From positions 28,308,391 to 28,372,390 of the forward strand of contig CM032126.1 in assembly GCA_018894105.1 (NCBI GenBank): a stretch of DNA of 64,000 nt. The letters are read 5' to 3'. Positions within the stretch are counted from its first letter, which is position 1, and the number at the start of each line of letters is the position of its first letter. The DNA comes from Jacaranda mimosifolia. Taxonomy: Eukaryota; Streptophyta; Magnoliopsida; Lamiales; Bignoniaceae. Below, one piece after another: positions 11,391 through 23,000 of this stretch. A model generated the notes under the pieces. It searched no databases, had not been told where the DNA came from, and saw only the letters and a list, made by a program, of their open reading frames with translations. The position numbers and the translations under genes were made by a program.

Positions 11391-13290
11391 TGTCTGCTCT
11401 CGTCTTCCAACACAAATGGAGCATATCAAATTAACCGATTGAATGTTGCCTCATAGTGACTGACTGAATGGTTCCCTTGAATTTGACTCATAAATTCTCG
11501 TTCCCTTGCCTGCTTGACTACCAAGGGAACGTATTTATCTAGGAATTCTCGAATGAAATTCTCCTAGGTTCTGAGAGTTCCTGTGGCTTTCCATCTCCGA
11601 TTGATCATCTTCCACTAATTATGTGCAGAGTCCTCTACGAGAAAACTAGCATATCTAATCTTCTGCTCATCAGGATACCGCAGAGTGTCAAATATCTTTT
11701 CCAAACCTTCAACCCACATCTCATCCTTCTTGTCATCAGGCTCTCCGAAGAATTTAGGGGGTTGGAGCCGTAGAAATCGTTCTAATGCTCATCTGTCGGT
11801 ACCCTCATCATCTGCCCTTGCTCGAATTTCTCTAGCGGGGGCCACGTCGTTGACCCTGTTGCCTTTCCAGGTCCCCATACTCAGCAGATTGATTCATAGC
11901 TGACTGATCCAATGGATTGGATTGTAAGCCTTCTTCCTCAGGCCATGCTTGCTTATAAGCAGGCTCCCTCCGTCTAATGTTTCGGGGCATGATGCCTCTC
12001 CTGCCAGGTCTTCCCCTACGGCCTCCTCTTGCCAGATAGGGGGCATCAACACTCCTACCTGACGCCGTCACATGTTAGATCTTTCTCTAAGTTTCAGACC
12101 TGTGATCATTTTATTGCAACAGCACCCAGATCATTATCGACTCTCTCGGAACACAAGTCACAACCTACATATAGAAAACAATTAATAATAATCAAACTAT
12201 ATAAAGTAAACAATACTCAAATAGGTTACCGCCGAGAAAAAAAAAGTTCTATTCATATATATATATAAGCTAGCGTAAGTAGTTATAACCAAGTATTTAC
12301 AATTCAAAATGGTCACACCATCAGTATACCTAGTCATAAAAAAATTGACAAAGCTATATGGGTATCATCCTAGGGTTAGATAACCTAGCCGAATTAGAAG
12401 TCTAACGGTTAAAGCTGCGATATATGCATCTGTACATAGATACTTCTTATATGTATACTACAAGGCGCTCAGTCTAAGTCCTCCTCATCTGTGATAACTA
12501 ACTTGACATCTTCCTCTTCTTCTTCGACCTCCACAATCTTGTCATCCTCAAGGGATGCTTCTACCAAAGGGTCTAGCCCGATAAAGTCACTGTATGGGAC
12601 GTCATCAAGGAACTCTGGTCTAGCTGCGTCATCCTCAGGTGGTACGTCAACTAAAAACTCCTGCACCGGGTCTATCTCCAAATCCTCATCACTCGGGTCC
12701 TTCTCTATAGGGTCCTCCTCAGCAATGTCCTCAACAAGCTCTGCAGCATGGTCCTGCGCCAGCTCTCTGGCAGGAACCTCCTCAATACGGATACCCTTAT
12801 CATGTCTCTGCTCGGGAGGGAGTCGAATCCTTGATGGCCCTACTCCGGTATCAATCCCTACTCCAAATCCTATAGCCTGATCTATAGCGCTGCCATAGTA
12901 GGCTACTATCCTCCTCCATGGCCTGGGTCATCTCTACATTCCCCCTAGGATCAAACTCTAATGTCCTAAAGGTTTCTTCCATACGTATGGCCCTAAACTC
13001 CTCAATTTAGGCCTCCGCTATCATAAACTGTACCCCTTTTCTTTCTATATCCCCCTATAACATGTTCAACATAGAGCTCTTAGCACCCATTGCCGATCTC
13101 AGATGATAGGCCTCAGCCTCTCTATCCATTAAGTTCTCTCTCATGTCATAAAACCTCTCTCATACATCTCTTTCAATTTTTCCTTGGCCTCTAAAGCTCT
13201 AATTTTCTCCTTTAAAGCTTCTATAGTTTCATCCTCCTCAACTGGATTTTTTCCCATCTCAGTGTCCATTAGCCATCCTACAGTCATAAC
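11391..13290 (-). mobile_element. Ty3/gypsy fragment, left (inverted) copy
   Basis: On the minus strand the order is: coiled-coil ORF (about 13265 to 12960), acidic ORF end (stop at 12469), about 400 bp non-coding, then gag from ATG 12071 until the fragment is cut at 11391. The Gag N-terminus reads GGRRGRPGRRG...NIRRREPAYKQ and is followed by frame-shifted gag sequence. From about 13000 to 11391 it is a near mirror image of 13411-15068, leaving a spacer of about 410 bp. No LTR, primer site or target duplication is seen, so this is a piece of an element, probably of the Del/Tekay-like chromovirus group to judge by Gag. Confidence 0.8.
12469..13265 (-). pseudogene. Uncharacterised coiled-coil/acidic ORF upstream of gypsy gag
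   Basis: Starting near 13265 the reading is [19 protein letters not shown], a heptad-like coiled coil, followed by [15 protein letters not shown]. After frameshifts come MEETFRTLEFDP and then a strongly acidic C-terminus: the open frame 12681-12469 carries DVPPEDDAARPEFLDDVP and EVEEEEEDVKLVITDEEDLD before its stop. The right-hand copy keeps the same acidic end and stop, so this is a genuine ORF of the parent element, roughly 260 codons long. It resembles no standard gag-pol domain that I know. Ty3/gypsy Ogre elements also have an extra ORF before gag, but I cannot equate the two. The function is unknown; coiled-coil self-association is an inference. Confidence 0.6.
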
Positions 13291-13410
13291 TTTCCTTCGT
13301 CAATATGGAACAAATCAGATTCATCTTAAGTCCCCAAAATACATAATACTTTCTTAGTATATACAGATCACTTAAAGGCCATATCCTAGGATTTCATCCT
13401 AGTTTAGCTC
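13291..13410. other. Spacer between the gypsy inverted arms
   Basis: This is the short non-coding part of the spacer, directly upstream (on the minus strand) of the left coiled-coil ORF. It contains a small local palindrome, CCTAGGATTTCATCCTAG (13385-13402). It may contain the insertion or inversion breakpoint. Confidence 0.4.
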
Positions 13411-13429
13411 GAGTTAGGGCCATACGTTT

Positions 13430-13975
13430 CCAGATGGAAGAAACCTTTAGGACATTAGAGTTTGATCCTACAGGGAATGTAGAAATGACCCAGCCCATCA
13501 TGGAGGAGGTTAGGAGGATAGTAGCCTACTATGGCAGCGCTATAGATTAAGCTATAGGATTTGGAGTAGGGATTGATACCGGAGCAGAGCCATCAGGGAT
13601 TCGACCCCCTCTCGAGCAGAGACATGATCAGGGTATCCGTATTGATTAGGTTCCTGCCAGAGAGCTAGCGCAGGAACATGCTGCAGAGCCTGTTGAGGAC
13701 ATTGCTGAGGAGGACCCTATAGAACAGGATCCTGAGGATAAGGACCCGAGTGATGAGGATCTGGAGATAAACCCGGTGTGGGAGTTTTAGTTGACGTACC
13801 ACCCGAGGATGACGCAGCTGGGCCAAAGTTCCTTGATGACGTGCCACACAGTGACGAATTTAGCGGGTTAGACCCCTTTGGTGGATGCATCCCCGAGGAT
13901 GACGAGATTATGGAGGTTGAAGAAGAAGAGGAATATGCCGAGTCAGTTATCACAGATGAGAAGGACTTAGACTGA
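13430..13975 (+). pseudogene. Upstream acidic ORF, right copy, frameshifted
   Basis: The frame starts MEETFRTLEFDP at about 13434 and shows stops where the left copy has Gln and Glu (CAG/GAG replaced by TAA or TAG near 13552 and 13647). A T run is one base shorter near 13786, so the acidic tail (DVPPEDDAAGPKFLDDVP, then EVEEEEE...TDEKDLD, 13790-13975) continues in another frame. It ends at the same stop as the left copy. The function is unknown; see the left copy. Confidence 0.6.
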
Positions 13976-14386
13976 ACGCCTTGTTAGTATACATATAAGT
14001 ATCTATGTACAGATGCATATATCGCAGCTTTAACCGTTAGACTTCTAATTCGGCTAGGTTATCTAACCCTAGGATGATACCTATATAGCCTTGTCAATTT
14101 TTTTATGACTAGGCATGCTGATGGCGTGACCATTTTGAAATTTTGAATTGTAAATACTCGGTTGTAACTACTCACACTAGCTTATATATATATATAAATA
14201 GAACTTTTTTTTTCTTGGTTGTAACCTATTTGAATATTGTTTGCTTTGTATAGTTTGATTATTAACTATTTTGTACATGTTTTCTATATGTATGCTGTGA
14301 CTTGTGTTCCGAGAGAGTCGATAATGATCTAGGTGTTGTTGCAATAAAATGATCATAGGTCTGAAACTTAGAGAAAGATATAACAT

Positions 14387-15450
14387 GTGATGGCATCACG
14401 TGGGAGTGTTGATGCCCCTTATCCGGCAAGAGGAGGCCGTAGGGGAAGACCGCCTGGCAGGAGAGGCATCGTGCCCCGAAACATTAGACAGAAAGAACCT
14501 ACCTATCAACAGACATGGCTTGAGGAAGAAGGCTTCCAATCCAATCCATTGGATCAGTCAACTATGAATCAATCTGCCGAGTATGGGGACTTGGAAAGGC
14601 AACAAGGTCGGCGACGTGGCCTCGCTAGAAAAGGCCGAGCAAGGGCAGACGATGAGGGTACCGACAGACGAGCATTAGAACAATTTCTATCTCTCCAACC
14701 CCCTAAATTCTTCGAAGAGCCTGATGATAAGAAAGCTAAGATATGGGTTGAAAGTTTGGAAAAGATATTTGACACTCTGCAGTATCCTGATGAGTAGAAG
14801 ATTAGATATGCTAGTTTTCTCGTAGAGGACTCTGCGCATAATTAGTGGAAGATGATTGATCGAAGATGGAATGCCACAGGAACTCTCAGAACCTAGGAGA
14901 ATTTCATTTGAGAATTCCTAGATAAATACGTTCCCTTGGTAGTCAAGCAGGCAAGGGAACGAGAATTTATGAGTCTAATTCAAGGGAACCATCAGTCAGT
15001 CACTATGAGGCAACATTCAATCGGTTAATTTGATATGCTTCGTTTGTGTTGGAAGACGAGAGCAGACAAATCCGACAGTTCGTACAGGGGTTGAGGCCGA
15101 AACTCGGACGAGGACTGACACTTTTTGATTTGCCCAACTTGAACATAGTAGTGAGCAAAGCACTGCAGTTCGAGTCGAAACTACAGAAAATCCGCAAAAT
15201 TGAAGAAAGAAACCGAAAAGCAAGGCCATACCCTGGAGGACAAAATAGCGCAGAAAGAAAGTAGCCTAAATTACAATTGGGAAGCGCTATGCCCGAAGCA
15301 CCACAAGCTAGAAGGGTAATGGACCCAGCCCAAGGTGCTAGTCAGAAACAGTGTGGTTTCTGTGGAAAGTCGGGACACGAAGAAACTGATTGCTGGATTA
15401 AGTAGGGCAAATGCGTAGAATGTGGCAGTGATCAACACTTTTTGCGAGAT
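14387..15450 (+). pseudogene. Ty3/gypsy gag with two zinc knuckles, stop-riddled
   Basis: The first 136 codons are open, with an Arg/Gly-rich start (RGGRRGRPPGRRG) and the capsid-like start LQPPKFFEEPDDKKAKIWVE. A TAG at about 14795 (CAG to TAG) ends it. Capsid sequence continues (KIRYASFLVEDSAHN, VPLVVKQARE, then an open piece from 15046 with FVQGLRPKLGRGLTLFDLP). Two CCHC knuckles follow: CGFCGKSGHEETDC (about 15355-15396) and [14 protein letters not shown] (about 15415-15456). Gag packages the element RNA into virus-like particles. Trp codons are repeatedly TAG, as expected for decay by C-to-T change on methylated DNA. Confidence 0.85.
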
Positions 15451-15890
15451 TGCCCCAAGAGAAAAAGGCCAACGCCTACTGGCGGAAAAGGAAAAAACCA
15501 GTTGAGGAGGATGAAATTGTAGAAGCTTTAAAGGAGAAAATTAGAGCTTTGGAGGCTGAGAAGGAAAAATTGAAAGAGATGTATGAGATCCTTCAAGAGA
15601 GGTTTTATGACATGAGAGAGAACTTGATGGATAGAGAGGCTGAGGCCTATCATCTGAGATCGGCAATGGGTGCTAGGAGCTATATGTTGGACAAGTTACA
15701 TGGGGATATAGAAAGAGAAGGGGTACGGGTTATGATAGCGGAGGCCCAGATTGAGGATGCTTCCAAGGAAGGGCTTGGGTGTGTATTAATGCAAAGACGA
15801 CAAGTCATTGCCTATGCATCTCGGAAGCTCAAGCCACATGAGGAGAATTATCCTACATCGGTAACTTTTCAATTGGCCAAAAATTAATTC
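15450..15890 (+). pseudogene. Chimeric ORF: Gag tail, coiled coil and RNase H piece
   Basis: A 145-codon open frame fuses three unrelated parts. Residues 1-16 come from just after the second zinc knuckle. Residues about 17-100 are the coiled coil of the upstream ORF ([20 protein letters not shown] to MIAEAQIE). The rest starts [13 protein letters not shown] and runs to [18 protein letters not shown], the first half of a gypsy RNase H. Protease and reverse transcriptase are absent. The first junction lies in a shared GGAAAAAA-CCAGTTGAGG stretch, which suggests template switching or microhomology joining. It is long enough to be made as a protein, but no function can be assigned. Confidence 0.65.
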
Positions 15891-17815
15891 GTCTATAAAA
15901 TGATAAGGTGGAAATCAAGCTAAGGGACTAGAAGGTTGCCACTAGATGGTTGGTTGCTGTAATCGATGGTTGAGGTAATCTAAGATTATTAGGAAGGGTA
16001 AACCAGATGAATAGGTGCTAGGTTACAAGGAAAAGGAAAAGGAGAATGAGATACTAAGGAGGGTGGAAACACAGATGTGGATCGCTAGGATACTAGGGGC
16101 TAATAAGGCGGATAAGGTTGCATTCGACTAAATAGGAATACCATTGGTTTGAAGATATAAATACCATTGGTTTGGAGATAGGGGCAACAACACTCAAGAT
16201 AATGCAACAAATATCCAGGAAATATATACATAAAGATAAGTGAACCTTAATTTTGTGATTATGGCAAGTTAGTAAGAATGGAAAGCATAACAAGTCAAAT
16301 ACTCTTAGGAACAGGAAGTTTAGATGCTTGTAGAAAGTATTTCGAGTGGTGGCTTAAAGTTATCAACACGAAGAGGCATCCTATTGATAAGGTAAGGGAC
16401 CGTGTCAAAGGTGAAGTGCCAAAATTTATGATGCTAGACGCATTTTCTAAGAGTATGACAACTGTTGTGCCTATGCCAATGCTCAACGAACTTTGTTACT
16501 TGTATATGTAGTGCTAAATTGCGTTTAGCATAGGTCTACGCGTGGGGCATGGGATCTTCAAATTGAACCAAAAGCTCAAATAAAAAAAGTGTCAAAGTTC
16601 TGTTGATTTTTTAACTAGTTCTAATCAATCTGTAATAACTTTTCTTTATTGAAATGAGATTTGGCCTTATGTAGTGTCCAAACCAGATTGTACTAAAACT
16701 AAACCAAAATGTACCGGGACTAAACCATACCAAAAGAACAAAATCTATATGACTATGATTAAATTGATAAAAATTATATAAATTTTAATCTATCAATTTT
16801 TAAATAAAAAAGAATTATATATACATAATTCTTGATAACTTAATTATATTTACTTGATTAATATTTATATTTCATATTGAAACTGATGATGGTGTTTATA
16901 AATTACAAATATATATGTATATATAATTAATTATTTTCATGTATTCAATTAAATTTTAACTTATGTAACCATTACAAATTTACAATAATTAAGTGTTATA
17001 AGCATTATATAACATTATATTTAATTTAATTGTTATTTTTCAATAATATTTTGAATTTCAATTCCATATATTTATATATGTATGAGTATATATGCATACT
17101 AAGTTTAATTATAATACAAGATAATATTAAGGTGTTTAATGATTATTTTTTGAAATATTTATTTAATATCATGCTTAGAAGGATTTGTTAGTGTCTTTAA
17201 TTGAAAAGAGTATGTTATACACACGAATGCAGACTTTTTAGACTTTTTTTTTTGTATAGTACCTTTACCATTGTGTTCTTCTATATTCTAGCTATCTAAT
17301 TAGTCTCTGCAGGATTATCTTTTTGCAATTACAATGATGAATTAGACCGTGAGAATATGCTAGATTATAAGAATTTGTTCAAGACAATTATCGGATCAAT
17401 GGTTCAACCATTTAAAAACTCTCTTTTATCAAATAGTTATTTATTACTGAATATAATATTTTAAATTTTTATCATTGGTTGCTCAATGCTTTTCACTATT
17501 TAGCATATGGCATTTTTCAAATTTCTAAGTTTCCTTAATTTTTTTTGTTTAAATTTTCTTTTTGGTTACAAGTCCCATCCCAATCCTATCCTAACCTTTC
17601 CATTCCGCAAGACCCAAATTCCTAAACTGGACTATTCCCAAAATTTTCAAATAGGATGCGACTGGGTTTAGTTCTTATTAGGACACATAGGACTATATTA
17701 TCTAAGCCACATAAGGACTATATTATCTTAGATAGAACCATAAGTTAGAGCAAACTAGAGATTTTCAAATCCCTAAATCAAATAACCCAATACTAAGCCC
17801 TAGTTCAACATATAC
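15891..17815. other. No gene seen; decayed element DNA and AT-rich sequence
   Basis: The first 400 bases may be more degraded retrotransposon; an ATACCATTGGTTTG motif is repeated at 16138 and 16167. A 77-codon frame at 16278-16511 shows no family I recognise. From 16560 the sequence is AT-rich with many TATATAT runs and no coding signal. Confidence 0.35.
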
Positions 17816-17819
17816 ATTG

Positions 17820-19640
17820 AACTTGCAAAAAGTATGAATAGTGTTAGATTTTTTATGTAGTGGAAAAGACCAAATAAATTTGGAGAATGCATCAACAAAA
17901 ATCAAAAAATATTTATGGTCATCCATAGACATAATCGAGGAAGGACCCCAAAGAACTCAAAGGCAACTCAAACGAAATATATAAAGAAAGACAACATGAT
18001 TTGCCTAGCACACATGATTAGCATAACATATGGATTTGCGAGATGAATCCATAGACATAATTGAGGAAGGACCCCAAAGAACTTAAAGGCAACTCAAACG
18101 AAATAGATAAAGAGAGACAACATGATTTGCCTAGCACACATGATTAGCATAACTTATGGATTTGTGAGATGAACATAGTAAACTATATTGTTGGACCCTA
18201 AATCAAAGAAGATGGGAAAGCAAATGGCCTAGTGGACAAATGCCAAACATCAAAAGTAGTGGACTTGGTAAGGGGAAGCAAAGGATAGTGGGTTGGTATT
18301 GAAAGCAATACAAGCCACCCTTACATAGACCAGTTAACAATGGAGCCGTGGAAGTTTGTCCTTGACAACTAAAAGATCAAGATGAAACTTACGAAACACA
18401 TAATTATCACGAATAAATTGCTACACAAACAATAATAGTTTAGTTATGGAAGGGATGTGTAGAACATTATTAATAGATAAAGGACATGTATGCATGTGAG
18501 CAGATGTTCAACCAACGTAGCCACATCATTACCATTAAGTAAGCTATTAGGGTCCCATACTTGTAAGTATCGAAGAGGCTATGAGATCAAGTGTCGCGAT
18601 ATGTTAGGAGATTAAGATTGGATTGCGAGAGACACCGTAACAAAAGTTAAGCAATTGGAGTAAAGGAAGCAGCGGTATTTCGGGAAAAGGAACAAACTTT
18701 AGCAATGTGCTCTGTGACGCACACCACAAACAGAGGGGTTAGACAAAGAAAGGTGTTATTGGAAGTGCGTCATTGAGAAGCATAGCCACAAACACCTTAC
18801 CCACACTCATGGCAATCACCAAAGTCGTCGGACCGTCATGCAAGGTTAGTGAAGAAAGGAGAGCAAGTAGATAGGTTATGATGGAGAAAGTGGGAATGTT
18901 TTCCCCATACATGAACTTCTGGCTAAGAAGAAGATTTTATAGCCCGAGGAAAGAGATGGGGTCAATAGGAGCAACAAGAGTAGTTATCAAGTCTTTGTAC
19001 TCAAGATGGTGACCTTTGAAGATGTAAATGTTGAACTCGAATGGCATGACAGGTTTACTGGGAGAAGCCAACTGATCGACAAGATTCTCCAACTTTTGAA
19101 GATAGTTTGTAGCTAATAAATCTCCGAATTTGAGATTAAACGCATTCATCTAAAGATTAAGAACTAAAGTATCTAATGATAAGACAAGGAAAGTGGCAAT
19201 GTTGTTCTAGAGGTCATGTCATCATTGATGACTAATGTACAGGCTAGGAAATATTGAGTAAGGAAAGTGCTTAGGATAAATTGGTCATGGACCCAACAAC
19301 ATATGTGAGGCTGGGGATGATGGAACCATTAGTTGAGATAAGGAAGGAGGACTGAAAAAGGACCCGTAGATGAACTTCATAAGGTCATGAAGCATGAGAT
19401 GCGAGGTCATTTGCACCTTCGGTAGGTATATATTCAAAAAAGGAAGTGACCGGAGGAATTTGGGTAACAAAAGACACATGATGCAGATGGGGATGACGTT
19501 CGAGAACAAAACAATAACATGGTAAAGATAGGCCAAATTGATTCATCGAATTGAAGAAAATCGTGTATTTCTTTAGTGACTTATTACAATTGTCATTCAT
19601 ATATAGTTGCCATTGAAGAATAAGTGGCAAACATAGCATT
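17820..19640 (-). pseudogene. Ty1/copia 5' half: Gag, pre-integrase and integrase remnant
   Basis: On the minus strand, Gag starts near 19640. It is followed by a UBN2-type capsid with the open piece 19149-18937 (LENLVDQLASPSKPVMPFEF and HHLEYKDLITTLVAPIDPIS), typical of copia Gag. Frame-shifted protease and pre-integrase stretches lie at 18800-18200. The integrase start is at 17960-17830, where the frames give MDDHKYFLIFVDAFSKFIW-like sequence. Gag forms the particle, and integrase inserts the cDNA. Stops and frameshifts throughout show it is inactive. Orientation and order match the RT/RNase H remnant at 7470-9700, so both are probably one element that was later split. Confidence 0.75.
17923..18174 (-). 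repeat. 126-bp tandem duplication in copia integrase
   Basis: Two copies, 17923-18048 and 18049-18174, both begin CCATAGACATAAT and run through ATGATTTGCCTAGCACACAT. They differ at only a few bases. The duplicated region covers the end of the pre-integrase domain and the beginning of the integrase core. 126 is a multiple of three. Confidence 0.85.
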
Positions 19641-19686
19641 CTAAACGCAAATTTAATTTTAATATCTATTCAATTTTGCATACTTA

Positions 19687-20058
19687 GAAAGTGTTTTGGT
19701 GAGCTTATAAGCTTATCAAAATATCTTATAAGAACCTATAAGATATCAAAAAGTGTTTGGTAAATTATTTAAAAATAAATAAATCTTATAAGCTTATAAA
19801 ATAAAATGTTAGGAGTCTATAAATTCTTTTTAAAGAAATAAAGAGTTCCTAACTTATTTTTAAGATATTAACAAACTCTCTTAATATTAATCATATTAAT
19901 TACCAAATTGCCATTACCAATATCTTATAAGTTCTTAAATCTTATTTTATCTAAACACTTTAAAATTTTATTTTCAAATAAAGATCTAGCATCTTAAAAA
20001 TTCCAAAAACATCTTATAAAATGTAGGACCTTCTAAATAACCTTAGCCAAACACCCTC
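19687..20058. mobile_element. Tourist-like MITE (PIF/Harbinger type), candidate
   Basis: The ends are GAAAGTGTTTTGGTGAG and, on the opposite strand, GAGGGTGTTTGGCTAAG, flanked by TTA on both sides (19684-19686 and 20059-20061). A TTA duplication, G-rich ends with GTGTTTGG, 372-bp size and no coding capacity fit a Tourist-like MITE. The interior contains many CTTATAAG palindromes. Confidence 0.65.
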
Positions 20059-20061
20059 TTA

Positions 20062-23000
20062 ATGTGAAAAAGAAGATACAATTAACAAAATTAAAATACA
20101 TGCACCTAGATAGAAAGTATAACCTTCAATTAAAATTTATGATATGATATTTTGAATTTAATTTTTTTCCTTCAAGTACATTATGATTTTAGCCTCTTTT
20201 CTTTTACAATAATAATAATAATCTTTTCATATCATACTTATATGGAAATATACTATTAGAAAATTAAAGTATACTTTATAAATATGATACTGTTTAATTT
20301 AACAAAAGAAAATATCTATATTATAAAGAAAAGAAAGAGCCTTCATCATTGTTTTAACACTACTCCAATTTGTTATATCCTAATTATACTCTTGATATTT
20401 TACTGGGTAGAAAAAATTCAGTGTCTCAAATGAAATTATTCTCTTTGGACAAAGTAACTGCATCTTCAATAAACTAACTATTTATTCTTCCTAAAATTAA
20501 CCCCACAAAATCAACCTATTAGTTATTTTTAATTGTTCTCAGTCTGAAATTTAATTGAGGACTCAAGAAAAGAGAGAGAAAATGTTAGATGCCCTGAAAA
20601 AAACATGGAGATCAAGATCATACAATGGAATGAAAATTTATTATCAAGTCATTCTGATTTTTTGGTTTTGTTCACAATTTTATATTTTTTAGGGTGATAT
20701 GTTTGTTTTTACACAAGTAGGTAGCATTAGGCTTTCTTGCTTTTGGGTGCGATTGTTAATGACAATATATAATTGTTGAGATTCTGTAGTGTTGAGAAAA
20801 GAGAAAGCAGCAACAATTCAAGAATAGATTTGTTTATTATTTCTCTTAATTTTTTGAATGACATATGAATTGTTCGTTATCATATAGGTTTATGTTAATT
20901 GAGAATTAATATTACATATTATTTAGTGTAGCTATTGTTAAAACATCACAGTTGTTTATTTATAATTTTTGCAAATTTGATATTGTATTAATAATACAAT
21001 ATTGATGTTATGCATAATAAGGAAATTTATGAACACATGGATAGCGTGCCACGGCTCCTATTACTATGAAAAATTAAAAAGAGAATTAATTGTCAATAGC
21101 TTAAAAGGATAGCTATTGGAGATAAGTGTCATTACAAGAAATCCAAAAGTCATCACAAGAAATCCAAAAGTCATCACTTTCAGCATTTATGAAATATTTC
21201 GATATCATTTAAAACATTTATGAAAATTCAAATTTCAATTTAACATTCATAATAACACTGGGGTACCAAAATAATTCTACTTTTGAAACATTATATTTGT
21301 AATGCACAATAAGTATAGTGCTAATAATAAAAAATATCAACATGGTTGTTAATGAAAAAGAGAAAAAATAAAAGAAAAACTAACTTTTTAGATCTTTATA
21401 ATATTTTTTTCGTGTTTATGATTTTTTTTAAATATAGATCTGTCCGAGGAAGTAATAGGATAAGGGATATAGCCATTGAGAATAGGTAATTAAGCAAATA
21501 TACAAGACAACAACTATACGATTTTGAATTAACAAGTAGTTACTGTGAATAATATAATCATTAATATGCTTGACTTGCAAAGGTAAAATTTAGTTTACTT
21601 GAGTTCTTGTATTATTTAAATGAGATTTATCACACATAAAAATAAATAAATAAATAAAAGAAAAGAAAAAAGTGATTAGGAAATATTTTTCTTAAATGAT
21701 CTTATATTGATTATTCTAAATTGATAAATTTAGAATTTCTTTGTGAAACAATCTTTTCAAAGAAAACAATCTATTAAATTATTTAGGCTACCAACTAAGA
21801 TTAATGATTTTAGACTCTATACTAATCATTTTTAAAGTAATAAGAAAAATATTCTTGTAAGATGATTTTCATGCAGTAAATAAACGTAAAAAGTATACAG
21901 AAAAGTTTTATTTAGGTTAAGAATGAGCAACTTTTATGACAGTTTTATTTTTTTCTGCGTTCAAAAATACACCTTTATCAAACATATAGAAGTAAATTTC
22001 AAATGTTTGGTTCTCACGGTAAATATATTTATAAGAGACCTAGCATTCTTTCAAATTTATGAAAAATACTTTAATCTTATTCAGAAAACAAAATACCATC
22101 AATCCATGTGGATATCTATTTCCAAAATTTTACAGTTATATTCAAGTAAAAGTGCAGTTTTAGTCAAGCAACTTATGCATGCATGACAATCTACATATAG
22201 CATTTTTGAAATATTAGAAAATGTAGTCAAATACTCATAGAAAAATGTTATTTTCACGAAAAAATATCAAATGCCCAAAACACAATGCAGAATTGGGGAA
22301 GTTTTCTGAATCAGAGAAAAAATTGTCACTGTAAATTTATCAATTGGTTGTTTTTGGAGGGAAAATGCTAAAAACTCCCTGTAAATCAAACTTCACTCAT
22401 TTTCCCTCAAAGAAGTCAAATAAAGAAGATATTAAACTGGAAATAGACTATATGTTACTTTAAACAAAAAATTTATCCCTATCAAATAATGTGGAACTCC
22501 TTTAAAATACTTCAGTGGAAACTTTAAAAGATTGAATTAACTGTTAAATATCAACTTACACTATCCAAAAATAATATGATACACAGAGTACTATTTCAAA
22601 TATTCAAGATAAAGGCTTTAAATTAGATGCGATTAGACTTGTAGGAATTTTTTAACTGGTCTATTTTTTTCTCTAAAAAAGATGAGATTTTAACCTTTCA
22701 CATTTCTAATTATCAAAATCTAGTATATTTCGTGTGTCTATAGGTTTTGTAACAAGAATCGAGTAACCAAAGATTATTAGATTATTGGCTTGGTGAAATT
22801 AAGATTGTGAAATGTGATTGTTGTAGATCTAATTCAGGAACAAAACCCCCATATTATTAACTTTCTTGCAATAGACAATTGACTGTAACTAGTTAGGTCA
22901 AGCATTGGTCAATCAACGAATACATCAGATTAAAACAAGTGCTTGTGACCCATAATAAACGAATTAAGCCTATCCCAATTAACTAGGACGTGCGGGATGA

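Larger units (their letters stand above)
13411..15890 (+). mobile_element. Ty3/gypsy fragment, right copy, chimeric
   Basis: Plus-strand order: middle and acidic end of the upstream ORF (13430-13975), about 410 bp non-coding (13976-14386), gag (14387-15450), then a jump to the coiled-coil start of the upstream ORF (15490-15750), then an RNase H fragment (15755-15890). The coiled coil belongs before the acidic region, as in the left copy, so its position after Gag is abnormal. The section 13411-15068 mirrors 11391-13000. Left of 13411 and right of 15890 I see no LTR. Confidence 0.8.

Noticed and set aside
12491..12880. Ser/Thr-rich 129-codon plus-strand frame
   Set aside because: It is the mirror image of the acidic ORF on the minus strand, whose counterpart is conserved in the other arm.
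21130..21180. CATTACAAGAAAT and a repeated AAGAAATCCAAAAGTCAT, similar to a CACTA terminus
   Set aside because: There is no partner end, no subterminal repeats of matching type and no duplication, so it is only a short local repeat.
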